64,000 nucleotides of DNA from assembly GCF_024362695.1 (NCBI RefSeq), contig NC_065419.1, positions 3,410,678 to 3,474,677 of the forward strand, read 5' to 3'. Positions 52,003-62,815 of the stretch are shown here, piece after piece. Position 1 is the first letter of the stretch. The number at the start of each line of letters is the position of its first letter. The DNA is from Pectinophora gossypiella (lineage: Eukaryota > Arthropoda > Insecta > Lepidoptera > Gelechiidae). Below the pieces are notes generated by a model. The model saw only the letters and a list, made by a program, of their open reading frames with translations, searched no databases and was not told the origin of the DNA. A program made the translations under genes and the position numbers.

Positions 52003-52296
52003 TGTGTGGATTGTGAGATGGATTACCAACCCATCAACCCTGGTGTCAGGGTTATTATTGAGCCGCCATAGGCCCCTGACATGACTCATGTAACGACTAC
52101 TTACTTACATCGGTAAGTAATAACCGGGACCAATGGCTTAATGTGCCTTCCGAAGCACCGATCATCTTACTTTTGGACAATCTGGTGATCAGCCTGTAAC
52201 GTCCTAAATAAACTAGGTATCGCAAAGTGTTTTTTTAAACAAACTAGAGATAACAAAGTGATTTATTTTTGTGATTTGTCCCCACCGGGATTCGAG
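52003..52296 (-). mobile_element. SINE-A spanning the duplication end
   Basis: Tail complement 'gtgtggattgtgagatggat', core complement 'cttaatgtgccttccgaagc', ending at 'ccccaccgggattcgagc'. The duplication endpoint (52044/52045) lies inside it. Confidence 0.85.
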
Positions 52297-52375
52297 CTAT
52301 AAAAAAGCCGACCTGTAAAATTTTCGGGTTAGGTAAGCAGATCCCGTGAAAAATGGGATAACGCTAAGGAGATGA
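52297..52375 (+). mobile_element. SINE-C tail fragment
   Basis: 'aaagccgacctgtaaaattt' and 'aaaatgggataacgctaagg' followed by GATGATGATGATG. Confidence 0.7.
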
Positions 52376-53500
52376 TGATGATGGTCATCACAGTCGAGCC
52401 TGGATTTCGAGGGTGTAAAGGAGCCGAGAGTGTGACCAATGCGCATGCGTTTCAAACGACATCTTTCAAAACGTTTTTTAGGATGAACCGACACAATTTT
52501 CAAAACACAACTGTAAATATTTTACATATTTGTGAAAAAAGACACCATAGATAGATAGCGGCGGACGAATATCTTTTTCTATTATCTCTGGTTGCATTAG
52601 CAATCTACAAGTTTAGCTGTGTCTGAAAGTTTTCTTCTGATAACTTTGTGTTCTCTGGCAACCCCATTAGCGATTACAAGCGTGAGTTTATTTAAAGGTA
52701 TGTAAGACCAAATCAACCTCAGCGCCAGTAGCCACACCACGGCGACTTCCGATCCAAAATTACCGTTGTTTGTATATCAGTTCCTCGGCGTCAAGTGGCC
52801 AGCTGCGCGCGCGCACTTCAGGCTATAATTACCGCGATCGCAGGATATCCTCGGCCATCTGGCTGCCACTATTTGGAGGGCTTATTTATAGTCTCTTACT
52901 TATTGTCTTAGGTGGCGCGATTCGGTTAGGACTTATGACGCTTCCTTACATTGATATACGTATATAAATAATATATTGTTACTGTAGTAAATTTCGTTCT
53001 CTAACACACATATCGTCACCAACCACTAAAGCACCTTTCTGAAAATTACATTCTGATCAGATTTTATACAACAAAACCTCGATTAATAATGATAATATTA
53101 GTATTTAAATATTATAGATAGATAGACACAGATCGAAATAATTTGGTGGTGTAATGGTACAAAAAAAAGTAGCATGGAGATAGCTCTCCATGCAGAATAC
53201 TATACCGACAAGAGCGTGGATTTTAAATTGGTGATTGGTACACGCTCGTGCCGGCTTGACAAGAGCTAGGGTCCAAGTTTCATCGAGATTTTTTCAATTT
53301 AATTGTTTCAATTTAATTCTCGTGATATATTGCTATAAAATGTGGAGCGTATCCCGTCTGCAGGATGAGTTACCATTTTAAGATTGAAAATAAGCTTTTC
53401 GAAGTTTTCTTCTTTCCGATCTTTAGGGAATAAATATAACACTATGTTTTCGCAGTTAAACGCTGCGCAAAGGGTTATAATGTAAAAATATAACCAAAAC
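52376..53500. other. No gene seen; LINE scrap near 53190
   Basis: 52700-52930 is a GC-richer single-copy-like patch. 53190-53240 ('actataccgacaagagcgtg') is a decayed LINE ORF end like 30076-30159. 53331-53480 is similar to 54340-54510, a diverged local duplication ('tcccgtctg.aggat', 'ggaataaatataa'). Confidence 0.5.
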
Positions 53501-53512
53501 AATATGTTTGTT

Positions 53513-53835
53513 AACGGCCTCCGTGGTCCAGTGGTTTGAGCGTTCGGCTCACGATCCGGAGGTCCCGGGTTCAAATCCCGGTGGGGACATATCACGAAAA
53601 TCACTTTGTGATCCCCAGTTTGGTTAGGACATTACAGGCTGATCACCTGATTGCCCGAAAGTAAGATGATTCGTGCTTCGGAAAGCACGTTAAGCCGTTG
53701 GTCCCGGTTATTACTCACTGATGCAAGTTAGTAATCGTTACATGATCCATGTCAGGGGCCTTTGGCGGCTCAATAGTAACCCTGACACCAGGGTTGATGG
53801 GGTTGGTAATGCACCTCACACCCACACGATAGAAT
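53513..53835 (+). mobile_element. SINE-A, full-length reference copy with TSD
   Basis: 'aatatgtttgtt' flanks it at 53501-53512 and 53836-53847. Head 'ggcctccgtggtccagtggt', box B 'gggttcaaatcccggtgggg', core 'gtgcttcggaaagcacgtta', tail 'cacctcacacccacacgata'. Confidence 0.93.
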
Positions 53836-53847
53836 AATATGTTTGTT

Positions 53848-54818
53848 TATTCAAATAATGTGGGTATCTGTCAAAATTTAAGAACACTTAACAGGAGCGC
53901 CAACTGATGGAGGAAATGGGCAGTTTTTATGCTCATTTGTCCACATAAAGTCGGTATGTTATTTCTGCCCATGTCACTACTGAAAATAAACTTAAGGCTA
54001 AGTAAGAATTATGAACAAGTTGTCAGTAACAAATTTAGAGTTTACGTGTGGCTTCTGTACGACGGAAAGCAGATGTGGCCAACATTTAAAGCGTCTGCTA
54101 ATTTTACATTCGCCTTATCTTGGCCTGACACCTTTACTTATTGGTTTACCGCCTAATACATTTCTAAGGTCTTTTATAGGTACTTGAAATTATTATTTTC
54201 GAGTGGCTGTAATGGCAGAGGCAGTCGCTTCTGTAATGAGGATAAAATCTAGAAGGTCAATGTAGGCGGCAGCACCGTTCAGTGTTTCAAAATTTTGACA
54301 ATTTTCCATATTGTCCAGCTAAAAATAAATAAAAAAAAATGCTATAAAATGTAGAGCAACGTGGAATGTATCCCGTCTGAAGGATAAGCTACGAAAAATA
54401 AATGCAGCCATCTGTAGGAAAAAGGCAGTTATGATTGAAAATATTTTTTTCTAAGTTTTCTTCTTTCTGATATTTGAGGAATAAATATAATGCTTTTGCG
54501 AAGAGGTAAGAAATAGTTAATCAAAATGATTAACTATCTCCTTGGGCGATAGGCTGATCACTTCTCACCATAAGGTTCCATCTATCTTCAATGAAAAGTT
54601 CTTTTGTTTGTTCTACCCACCCTATTCGGAATTACGGGCGTGGGTTTGTATGTATGTCATTAAAAATGTACCAAGACCCAGATGGTTGCTTGCGCCTGCG
54701 CAGGATGCAGGACTTCCGAGCAACTGTTGTAGTGTTCACACAATGAGTGACGGCATCATCTTGTTTATTTACAACACAAACAACGCGCAACGTAAATAAA
54801 TCCCTTTAGAACCGGCTT
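53848..54818. other. No gene seen
   Basis: Contains the second member of the local duplication (54340-54510) and the dispersed 'gggcgataggctgatcactt' motif near 54544, shared with 5875. No supported gene. Confidence 0.45.
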
Positions 54819-54964
54819 GTACAGTCATGAGCAATATAATGTACCCACTTTAGGACTCTGTCGCACTAACACATTTGACATTTTGTGATACTTACAGTTC
54901 AATTTGTCAAATAGTTAATGTGACATGGTACCAAAGTATACATATTAATGCTCGTGACCGTACA
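54819..54964 (+). repeat. MITE-E copy
   Basis: 'tgtacagtcatgagcaatat' to 'taatgctcgtgaccgtac'. Confidence 0.85.
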
Positions 54965-54979
54965 GGCGAATGCATAAAG

Positions 54980-55145
54980 TTAAGGTGAGTTAAATTGCCA
55001 CATTGAAGCAATTAATCTGAAAAGCAATTTTGCAATTTGACATTTGCGCATATAAAAGTAAATGCGCAAAGTCAACAAATAGCAATTTGCCATTGCAATA
55101 TTGCTTTCTTAGTTGAATTGCAACAATATGGTCCCCCATACTTTT
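54980..55145. repeat. MITE-F copy
   Basis: 'attgccacattgaagcaatt' to 'gctttcttagttgaattgca', with a palindromic interior of ATGCGCAAA-type blocks. Confidence 0.72.
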
Positions 55146-56021
55146 ACTTCTTAGACCCCAAGTTTTAATTTAACATGTTATTTTTGTCTATCGATCCAAT
55201 ATACTTTTCAAAAATAGTTTTGCTGATTGTTAATAAAGTGGTATTATTGGTCAGCAAAAATTTAGTTTCGATCGTCATCGACTCGCAAAGAAGAAGAATA
55301 AAGTGGCATTTTTTTTAGGCTAAAAGCAATTTTCGAAAAAACGTAAGAGGTTATAATTAATAACAATACAAAAGATAAGGTAATAAGATAAGATAATATA
55401 CGTAAATATAGATAGGTATTAAGAATTTATAAAAAAACGTAATCGGGAAGTTAAACTCCAGTGGATAAAAGTCATATTCAATGCACGCCTCAATTAAAAT
55501 AAAATGATGTCCATTCAAGAAGGATCCAAAGCCAAATTATACTTCGCATTTCTTAACGGGTATTTTTTTAAATAGAGATCTTTACGGATCTCTATTTAAA
55601 AAAAAAAGTTTATTAAATGCAAAGTATAATTTCACTATAAGTAGGCCGTTTTTGAACAGACATCAGATGTTATTGCATCTGACTGTAGCGGGATAAAATA
55701 CTGCTTCTAGTTTGAGTCCTGTCTGGAGTATTTCAGTGGGCTTTGTAATATGTTTCTTTCTGTTTCCTTTTCCTCGTAATTCTGGACAGCTGTTTAACCC
55801 AATCATTTAAATATAGATGTCCTCTATCTATATGCATAGAATAAGGAATAACTACGTACAGAATGGCAACTCTCCGCTCCCCACCAGCGTCTGAGCTAGG
55901 TTTACCTCACCCCCCCTTGAACACAGTTTAGACTTGAATCGTATGGTGTCAGACGTCACACACACAGATGCGCATGTACGATAATGTCAAAGTGTAATGT
56001 CCGGCGTGTGGGTTTAAAAAT
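55146..56021. other. No gene; small hairpin at 55565-55604
   Basis: 'tttaaatagagatc' and 'gatctctatttaaa' flank a short loop at about 55568-55601. The rest is single-copy-like AT-rich DNA. Confidence 0.5.
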
Positions 56022-56330
56022 GAGCCGTGGTAGCCCTGTTGGAAGAAAGCTCGACTTCCACTGTGAGATCGCAAGTTTGTATCCTAGCACAGGCCTAAAA
56101 CAATGATTTTCGAATTTGTATTTGGATCATACATGGTTATCAACTCAGCGGTGAAGGAAAACATCGTGAAGAAGCCCACATACCTGAGAATTGCGTTTCG
56201 GGGGTATGAGACTGAATCTAAGGGCTGGTTTTCATTTCCAATCGCTTGTGTAAAAACCTGTCAAATGAAGATTTTCAGGTTAGATAAGCGGACTCTGTTA
56301 AAATGGGATAATGCTAGGCGGATGATGTCC
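56022..56330 (+). mobile_element. SINE-C, diverged
   Basis: Head 'gagccgtggtagccctgttg', body 'tttggatcatacatggttat', tail 'aaaatgggataatgctaggc' then GGATGATG. Confidence 0.82.
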
Positions 56331-56879
56331 TCTATAAATATACTTGTAGTCGTAATTTAGTTTAGGATTCGTTGTCTACGTGTTTCGGGACGACGTTGAT
56401 GTATGAGAATAATATGAAAATGCTATTTATAAGCAGATTGCTTTCTTTGTCACAAAGTTTATTTCGTAGAAGCAGATTTACGCAGAAGAAATCAAAAAGC
56501 TTCGTTGTTTGTTTGTATCTCCGAAAATATAAAAAAAATGTTTTAAATTAACGGGATACGGGATTAAGGTCACAGAACCGTCTCAATTTTTTGCTTTTCA
56601 AAACTGGCTACGCAAACTTCCGAGGATTAACTCCAGCCCAAAGTTTCACCAAAGAAAACAAAACATAACTCACTCCAAAGCATATTTTTTGCACTCTAAA
56701 CCTGTAAATAAAAGGCATCCCTAACCTCTAGGATTACAGGAAGGCACATATATTGTAACCTGATGACAGAACCAAGGGGAAACCTGTTAATAATCTGTCA
56801 GTTTTTGTTGATTATTAACTTGTATTGCTTTCTGTTTTCAGGTAATTTAGGTTGCTTTATGGAGTGACTACAAATTAAA
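56331..56879. other. No gene seen
   Basis: AT-rich spacer without recognised repeats. Confidence 0.45.
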
Positions 56880-56905
56880 TGACCGTAATATAAAACATCC
56901 TTGTA

Positions 56906-57157
56906 GTGAACCAAATTGGCCCACGCAGGCGCCAAATTGAAGTGGGGCAGATAACATCTGTCGGATGCATAATGATCTGTGAGCTAAGATCAAAATGGTC
57001 TCGGAGACAGCCGCAGGACAGCCGCAGGCGTGGCGGATCTGGGTGGAGATGGCGCGACGACTTGAACGCTGTCCTGCAAAGCTGGCTGGAAAAAGGACTG
57101 GGGAGAGTATCCTGGAAGAAATGGAGGGAAGCCTTTGCCCAGCAGGGGACACCTTAG
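56906..57157 (+). pseudogene. LINE ORF2 C-terminal fragment
   Basis: The frame contains RWRDDLNAVLQSW followed by WKKWREAFAQQGTP and a stop. This fits the 'RW.DDL ... W....EAF.QQ' end of LINE reverse transcriptases and matches the minus-strand remnant at 10792-10899. Upstream catalytic regions are absent. The following 'ggcaagacaagacaagataa' is a simple-sequence tail typical of a LINE end. Confidence 0.65.
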
Positions 57158-57468
57158 GCAAGACAAGACAAGATAAAAATGGAGAGCCACAAGTCGTTAC
57201 AGCCTTTCATCATCATCGCTCGCTTTTGCTGTCTATGTGCGTTCTACAGCAGCTCTTCAGTCCACGAAAAAGTAAAACACACCATTTTTTGTAAAGGAAA
57301 CATTCATCTACTAAATAGTGTCAAAAAGTTTTTTCCCGACTAAACGTGTTACCAATTTGGAACTAATTAAAGTTCGCATCCGGCTCATTGGCTGTCAAAT
57401 TGTCGTATCTTATACACAAGTTACTAAGTTGAATATATGTTAGCAGTGCAGCAGCTTCATGTAGGTTT

Positions 57469-57627
57469 AAGATGATCCGTGCTTCGGAAGCCGTTACTAC
57501 TTACTGATGTAAGTACGTAGTCGTTACATGAGTCATGTCAGGGGCCTATGGCGGCTCAATAATAACCCTGACACCAGGGTTAAAGGGGTTTGTAATCCAC
57601 CTCACAACCTCACGAAAGAAGAAGAAT
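57469..57627 (+). mobile_element. SINE-A, core deleted
   Basis: 'gatccgtgcttcggaagccg' shows a ~22-bp deletion within the conserved core. The tail 'ccacctcacaacctcacgaa' ends in GAAGAAGAA. Confidence 0.75.
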
Positions 57628-57814
57628 ATCTTTTTCCCTCTAGTCTGAGGCGTATGAGGAGTCCAAGAGGATTTCCCTTCTCCCCTTTCTGTGGCACGTC
57701 ACACGTGACTTGTACGTGTCCTGTCCGGAGACAGGACAAGAATTTGTAGGGTGTCAAGAAATATGGAAGGGAAAAGCTCCAAGCAACTCACATGACCAGT
57801 GATTCCATTCTTGG

Positions 57815-58112
57815 GTCCGTATGACCGAAAGGTTGGTAGGACCATATGAAGGTAGTTCGAATCCCAGCACGGGCCTAAACCGATGATTTTCGAATTTCTT
57901 TTCAAATTTATGTTTCTATTCTTATTGAGCAAAGGAAAATTGCGAGGAAACCCACATTCCGGAGAAATACGTTTCAGAGGTGTGACTTAACCTGTATTGG
58001 GCCGGTTTTCCCTCCACGGGTTGGAAGGTCAGACAGGCAGTCGCTTCTGTACAAAACCAGACCTGTCAAATCTTCAGGTTAGTTAAGGGCCCCGGATAAT
58101 GCTATGGAGATG
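57815..58112 (+). mobile_element. SINE-C, head decayed
   Basis: Box-B-like 'gttcgaatcccagcacgggc', body 'ccacgggttggaaggtcaga', tail 'ggataatgctatggagatgg'. Confidence 0.8.
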
Positions 58113-58621
58113 GATCTTTAGTAGATTAATGTTTTGTACAGACCTGTTATACTGTTAGTATATAAAGCGTTGTGCGTTTAGTTTGTTTTTTGTCTGCATC
58201 TGCGCAACGCATGCGCAAAGATGTTACTGTTTAGAAGAATACTGTTTTGTGTTCAAGTTTGTGAAGACGTCTGGATGAGTTAATGTGGATATGAAATTAT
58301 GTATTTTTAACAACTTAACGACATATCGGAGAACGAATACACGAATACACCCACTCATCGCCAGCTATGTATAAGTCCTACGTAATGCGTGAGCGCCTTG
58401 AACTCAAGGCGTTTGCTTGGTAAGCGTGTCCTACCTTTGCGCTTGCGTCATTCGCGAACTTTAGTAAATAAAAACAAAATATAAGTATCATCGACTGAAG
58501 ACAGAATATGACTCTTTGTCAAATTCGACATCATCGTGAAGATGATGCTGGTAGGTACATGAACTGTTAAAGAAACATTTTGTTCTTGAACATGGAAATA
58601 ACATCACATGAGTTAGTCATA
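58113..58621. other. No gene; family S scrap at 58340-58400
   Basis: 'acacccactcatcgccagct' is shared with family S. Nothing else is recognised. Confidence 0.45.
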
Positions 58622-58775
58622 GATAGATCCATTGCAAGATGAACTAAGTACCCACGCATCACCGCGCCGCGCGCTTTCTGTTAGACCAACGTGATAGGTG
58701 GCGGGCCGTATCGCTGTCTATAATAGTCGACACAATTGTGCTACTGAAAACTGCACTTAAGATAAATTAATAACT
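58622..58775 (-). mobile_element. Repeat family K
   Basis: 'gatccattgcaagatgaact', 'ctgttagaccaacgtgatag', 'ggccgtatcgctgtctataa'. Confidence 0.7.
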
Positions 58776-59124
58776 CATTGGTACAAGTCCGATACAGGGG
58801 TTCGAACGTTTAAATACCATTCAAATACCTAATTATTCATCGATTATCTCCCCTAATTCCGCCAATACTTGTCACCGGAAACAAGACGTTACAGCATGTG
58901 TTGCGTCTGCGCATGTGTCGTTGGAAGAATTCGCCGAGAAATTGATGACGTCATTAGTCATACGAAGTGGTTTTTTTTGCGCTCATTTTCGACCCCACAG
59001 GAGATGAGTTGTCATGTCATATTTGGAGTTGATTAGAGAGTAAGGTATAATGAGTCGAAAATTAAATGGGTTAACAGGTTTGTTGTGTACTTAATTAATA
59101 TGTTAACTGTGCTGTGGGTGCATG
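58776..59124. other. No gene seen
   Basis: Includes a TGACGTCA at 58946-58953 outside any recognised repeat. No coding support. Confidence 0.4.
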
Positions 59125-59312
59125 TTTTTTTTTAAAGAACATAAGGCCCTGTGCCGAGGTTTTTCTTGCAGCTTCTTTTCCCTGGCTATACAAGTTGTGA
59201 GAAGCTGCAGCAGTTTTAGGCGGATGAGACGTTCGTTATGTTAAACTTGACGATTCAAAGTGTAACTATGTTACCTACTGAATAAAAATATTTTTGAATT
59301 TGAATTTTGAAT
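59125..59312 (+). mobile_element. Family L, LINE-like 3' end
   Basis: 'ccctgtgccgaggtttttct' to 'tgaataaaaatatttttgaa', then TTTGAA repeats. Confidence 0.8.
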
Positions 59313-59399
59313 TTCTGGTGGTGTGTATGGTTTCGTATAGGTTGGTACTTTGGTACTTTTGGTAGTTTCTCTATATTGGCGCTCGAAGGACGTTATATA

Positions 59400-59800
59400 C
59401 GACCCAAACGTGCCGATTACTCTAGCCATAAAGGCGGCCAATCAGCTCGCGATAACAAACATACCGATACCGACCCCGCCGGCGTGGTCGACGATTTCCC
59501 TCGTCGCGCATCGCTATCGCTATCGATCCACTAGAATCGAATCTTTAACATATTATTCTCTCAGACGCCGTCACCCGAGGTTCACACCCAACTGGGTCCC
59601 TTCAGGCTTGTTGTCTTAAATTTTGTACCGGGTGAGAGCCCTCAGCGCTACCAGAGTCCGGCCAAGTAGTTAATGCCATTTGCAGCTGTTTTCTTTTTTT
59701 TTTTTTTGACGTGACTTATTGTAGATTTGCCGCAGATGGCATTAACTACTTGGCCGGAAACCATTTGCAGCAAATCTACAATAAGTCACTTAAAAAAAGG
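59400..59800 (+). mobile_element. LINE-D copy split by a shorter LINE-D
   Basis: 'ctctagccataaaggcggcc' through 'ccggccaagtagttaatgcc' is interrupted at 59686 and resumes at 59761-59800 ('ccatttgcagcaaatctaca'). Confidence 0.8.
59686..59760 (-). mobile_element. 75-bp truncated LINE-D with 10-bp TSD
   Basis: 'ccatttgcag' at 59676-59685 and 59761-59770 brackets a minus-strand LINE-D 3' end with a poly-T (poly-A complement) run. Confidence 0.88.
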
Positions 59801-59998
59801 TAAGTACTTTCTCTTTTATTAGGAGCCTATGGCGACTCAATGGTAACCCTGGGTGGAGTAGGTCGCTTACTGACCTTACACCTTACATGGAAGAGCTTAT
59901 TTTTACTTGGCTTTTCCACTAAATGAAGAGAAATTTTAATCTAAAAAGTCTGACTCGGGCTGGATTTGATCCTTCAGCTCTAGTTACATCCACTAAGG

Positions 59999-60132
59999 GT
60001 GGTATTAATAAACGAATCTCAGCTGAGGCTGCCTTCAAGATCATGCTCAAGTTCCTGTTTGTATATAAGAACTGTCACATTGACGTGATCTTGAGGGCAG
60101 TCTCAGCTGAGAATAGTTTATTAATACCATCC
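59999..60132. repeat. MITE-H, second copy
   Basis: 'ggtggtattaataaacgaat' to 'aatagtttattaataccat'. The interior is inverted relative to 17260-17395. Confidence 0.85.
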
Positions 60133-60257
60133 TTAATGTCAAAAACAAAATAAGTTAGAGAGGTTTTTTTACATCTAAACATGAAACGTACGTAGTAAAA
60201 TAGTTTTTTACGAGATTACCCACTATCAGTGTAATAAGTTTATCAAATACATACATA

Positions 60258-60410
60258 ATACATAAACTCACGCCTATTTCCTGAAGTAAGCAGAGACTAT
60301 GGAATTCCATTTGCTTCGATCCTAACACACTTTTCTTGTTTCTTCCACATTCATCAATCGTTTCATACACGCACGCCGGTTCAGAGCATCGTACTGAACC
60401 TTAAGTTTAT
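60258..60410. repeat. Repeat family T
   Basis: 'ataaactcacgcctatttcc' and 'tccacattcatcaatcgttt' then 'acgcacgccggttcagagca' recur at 63183-63320. Confidence 0.65.
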
Positions 60411-60562
60411 TAAGTTTTAGTAGGAATCGGCAACTTTGTAGATTTTGTTTACAAGTATTTATTTACTATCACTTTGATCTCATGAACTCAGTTAATAGAC
60501 TTTAAACTTAATTGCAAGTTCTAAAAACTTGTCTCAAAGAAACAAAAAGTAGGGTAGGTATA

Positions 60563-60672
60563 CAGGATGTTACTGAAATTGTAACGAAAACTTCGTTACA
60601 CTTGTTATCAACTCAGAATCATTGTCTGAATCATCCCCCTCAGTATTCGTTACGGTGTTACTAACACCCATA
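60563..60672. repeat. MITE-G, short
   Basis: 'acaggatgttactgaaattg' to 'gttacggtgttactaacacc'. The interior is reduced. Confidence 0.75.
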
Positions 60673-60821
60673 CGTACGGTCACGAGCATTAATATGTATA
60701 CACTTTGGTACCATGTCACATTAACTTTTTTGACAAATTGAACTGTAAGTCTCACTAAATGTCAAATATGTTAGTGCGACAGAGTCCTAAAGTGGGTACA
60801 TTATATTGCTCATGACTGTAC
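60673..60821 (-). repeat. MITE-E copy
   Basis: 'cgtacggtcacgagcattaa' to 'ttgctcatgactgtac'. It directly abuts the preceding MITE-G. Confidence 0.85.
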
Positions 60822-60845
60822 TTGTATAGCTACCTGTACGTACTT

Positions 60846-61190
60846 GTAAGAGGTGTAACTGACATGGTAACCAGTACTGGGGGGTAAAATGGCCACATCG
60901 AAGCAATTCATCTAAGAAAGCAATATTGCTATTTGACATTTGTTTGCAATGCGCACTTACTTTTACATGCGCAAATGTCAAATTGCAATATTGCGTTCTT
61001 AGATGAATTGCGTCGATGTGGCCATTTTAAGCCCCCTGAGGGGGATGATTCAGCTCATTACTCTGAGTTAATATCAAATGGAATTTTCCAGCGCGAAAGT
61101 ATAAAATTGAAAATAATCTAGTTTTACGACGGAAAATTCCACTTGATATTAACTCAGAGTTATGATCTGAATCATCCCCCTCAGTATTCG
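60846..61190. repeat. MITE-G interrupted by MITE-F
   Basis: Left part 60846-60881 ('aggtgtaactgacatggtaa'). Right part from about 61033 ('tgagggggatgattcagctc') to the arm 'gatattaactcagagttatg'. Confidence 0.78.
60882..61032. repeat. MITE-F, best-preserved copy
   Basis: Left arm 'taaaatggccacatcgaagc', right arm 'cgatgtggccattttaagcc'. The interior is nearly palindromic around 'gcgcacttacttttacatgc'. Confidence 0.88.
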
Positions 61191-61356
61191 GTATAAAATA
61201 AATTCCGATAAAATAAACTAGAACATCTCAACGATAAAAATGCTTGCGACTTATCTGCGTTAATAAATGCAGTAATTAATTACTTTGTTCAAAAGGTAAG
61301 GTTTAATTTGGTTTTATGTCCTCGTTTTACCTCCTGTGTGGTCTTAATACAAGACC

Positions 61357-61720
61357 AGGGGGGTCAAAAAGGCCATATTGGAGTAATTCATCTAAGCAAT
61401 ATTCGGGCCGTCAGTGCGTTGCATTTAGAATACTTAGTTTTTTTTTTATTATTATTGTTTTTATGATTTTGGTTTGTTTTCCTTTTTGTATTGGTATTTT
61501 TTTTTGTCTATGTACTTATTGATTTCCGTGTGGTTTCTGTCCTGTGTTAAATGTAATGTACCTGTCTGTCTGTGTCTGTGGTGTCCGGTAGTAATAAATG
61601 TTTCTTTCTTTCTTTCAATATTGCTATTTGACATTTGTTGACATTGCGCACTTACTTTTATATGCGCAAAGGTAAAACAATAATGCTTTTTAGATGATTT
61701 GTTTCTATGGCCATTTTAAG
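61357..61720. repeat. MITE-F split by family R insert
   Basis: Left 'caaaaaggccatattggagt', right 'atggccattttaagcctttg'. The insert occupies 61404-61615. Confidence 0.78.
61404..61615 (+). mobile_element. Family R retroposon with 7-bp TSD
   Basis: 'caatatt' at 61397-61403 and 61616-61622 flanks a 212-bp insert ending 'taataaatgtttctttcttt'. The AATAAA and CTTT tail mark a retroposed 3' end. Confidence 0.75.
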
Positions 61721-61802
61721 CCTTTGTTCTATACGTTAGCAAAGTTACTCTTTTATACGTACATAGTATTTTTAATCTTAATCCTAGAGCCAAAATATCT
61801 TT

Positions 61803-62036
61803 AGCCATGGTAGCCCAGTTGTAAGAACGCTTGACTCTCACTGTAAGGTCGCAGGTTCGAATCCAGCACAGGCCTAAACCTATAATTTTCCAAACCGTTT
61901 TTCGAATTTATGTTTGGATCATAAATTATTAACACGTGTTCAGCGGTGAAGGAAAACATCGAAGGTATGTGATCTAACCTGTATTGGGATGGTTTTCCCT
62001 TCGCGGGTTGGAAGGTCAGACAGGCAGTCGCTTCTG
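61803..62036 (+). mobile_element. SINE-C cut short by SINE-A
   Basis: Head 'agccatggtagcccagttgt', body 'tggaaggtcagacaggcagt'. It ends at 'cgcttctg', where the SINE-A begins. Confidence 0.82.
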
Positions 62037-62334
62037 AACGACCTTCGTGGTCCAGTAGTTGAGCGTTGGGCTTACGATCCGGAGGTGCTGGGAGCGATTC
62101 CCGGTGGGGACTTATCACAAAAAATACTTTTTGGTCTCTAGTTTGGTTAGGAAATTACAGGCTGATCACCTGATTGTCCAAAAGTAAGATGATCTGGGCT
62201 TCGGAAGGCACGTTAAGTCGTTGGTTCCGAGAGCCATGTCAGGGGCCTTTGGCGGCTCAATAGTAACCCTGACACCTGGGTTGATGAGGTCGGTAATTCA
62301 CCACTCACAACGCACACGATAGAAGAAGAATATA
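62037..62334 (+). mobile_element. SINE-A, near full length
   Basis: Head 'ccttcgtggtccagtagttg', core 'gggcttcggaaggcacgtta', tail 'cgcacacgatagaagaagaa'. A ~30-bp deletion follows the core. Confidence 0.87.
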
Positions 62335-62368
62335 GGGGAATATATTCTTCTTCTATCGTGTGCGTTGT
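62307..62368. repeat. 28-bp perfect hairpin at SINE-A tail
   Basis: 62307-62334 (SINE-A tail) is repeated as an exact reverse complement at 62341-62368, around the spacer 'ggggaa'. Confidence 0.92.
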
Positions 62369-62547
62369 AATAATATAGAAGAATATACATCTTGTGTATA
62401 TGTTACAATCCTATCATTAACCTACTACCGTTAGAGAAAAGTGTTACAGCTGAGGTGATGCACACATTCAAAAATAATCCATTCTGATTCCCAATAATAA
62501 TTATTAGGCATAACAGTTCTTTTTTTCCAATTTAAAAAAATGAATTT

Positions 62548-62815
62548 CATAATTGGCTAGTTTCCTAGGTCAAAGATAAATTATGAAAATCTGATTATTA
62601 AATAAAGACAGATCTAAAGGTGATAAAAATCGTTTTCTTTTTCTTAAATTTATTTATAAATTTTAATAAAGAAAAATGTAATAATCAGTGCGACATTTCG
62701 TCACGTTTTCCTATTACGTCACAGGTTGAATTTTCATACAAATTCCGTAGTAATTTAGTATTTTGACGTTTAGTAAAAAGTAACTGATTTGACACACTGG
62801 AATCTACCCTGTTAT
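62548..62815 (+). repeat. Repeat family J
   Basis: 'aaagataaattatgaaaatc', 'aaataaagacagatctaaag', a TTACGTCA variant near 62715, and 'tattttgacgtttagtaaaa'. Confidence 0.7.

Larger units (their letters stand above)
49603..52044 (+). repeat. Tandem duplication unit 2 (2442 bp)
   Basis: Direct repeat of 47161-49602. The left junction cuts a SINE-A tail (49561-49602, ending 'caaccctggtgtca'). At the right end the same SINE-A continues intact, so unit 2 retains the original right flank. Confidence 0.95.
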
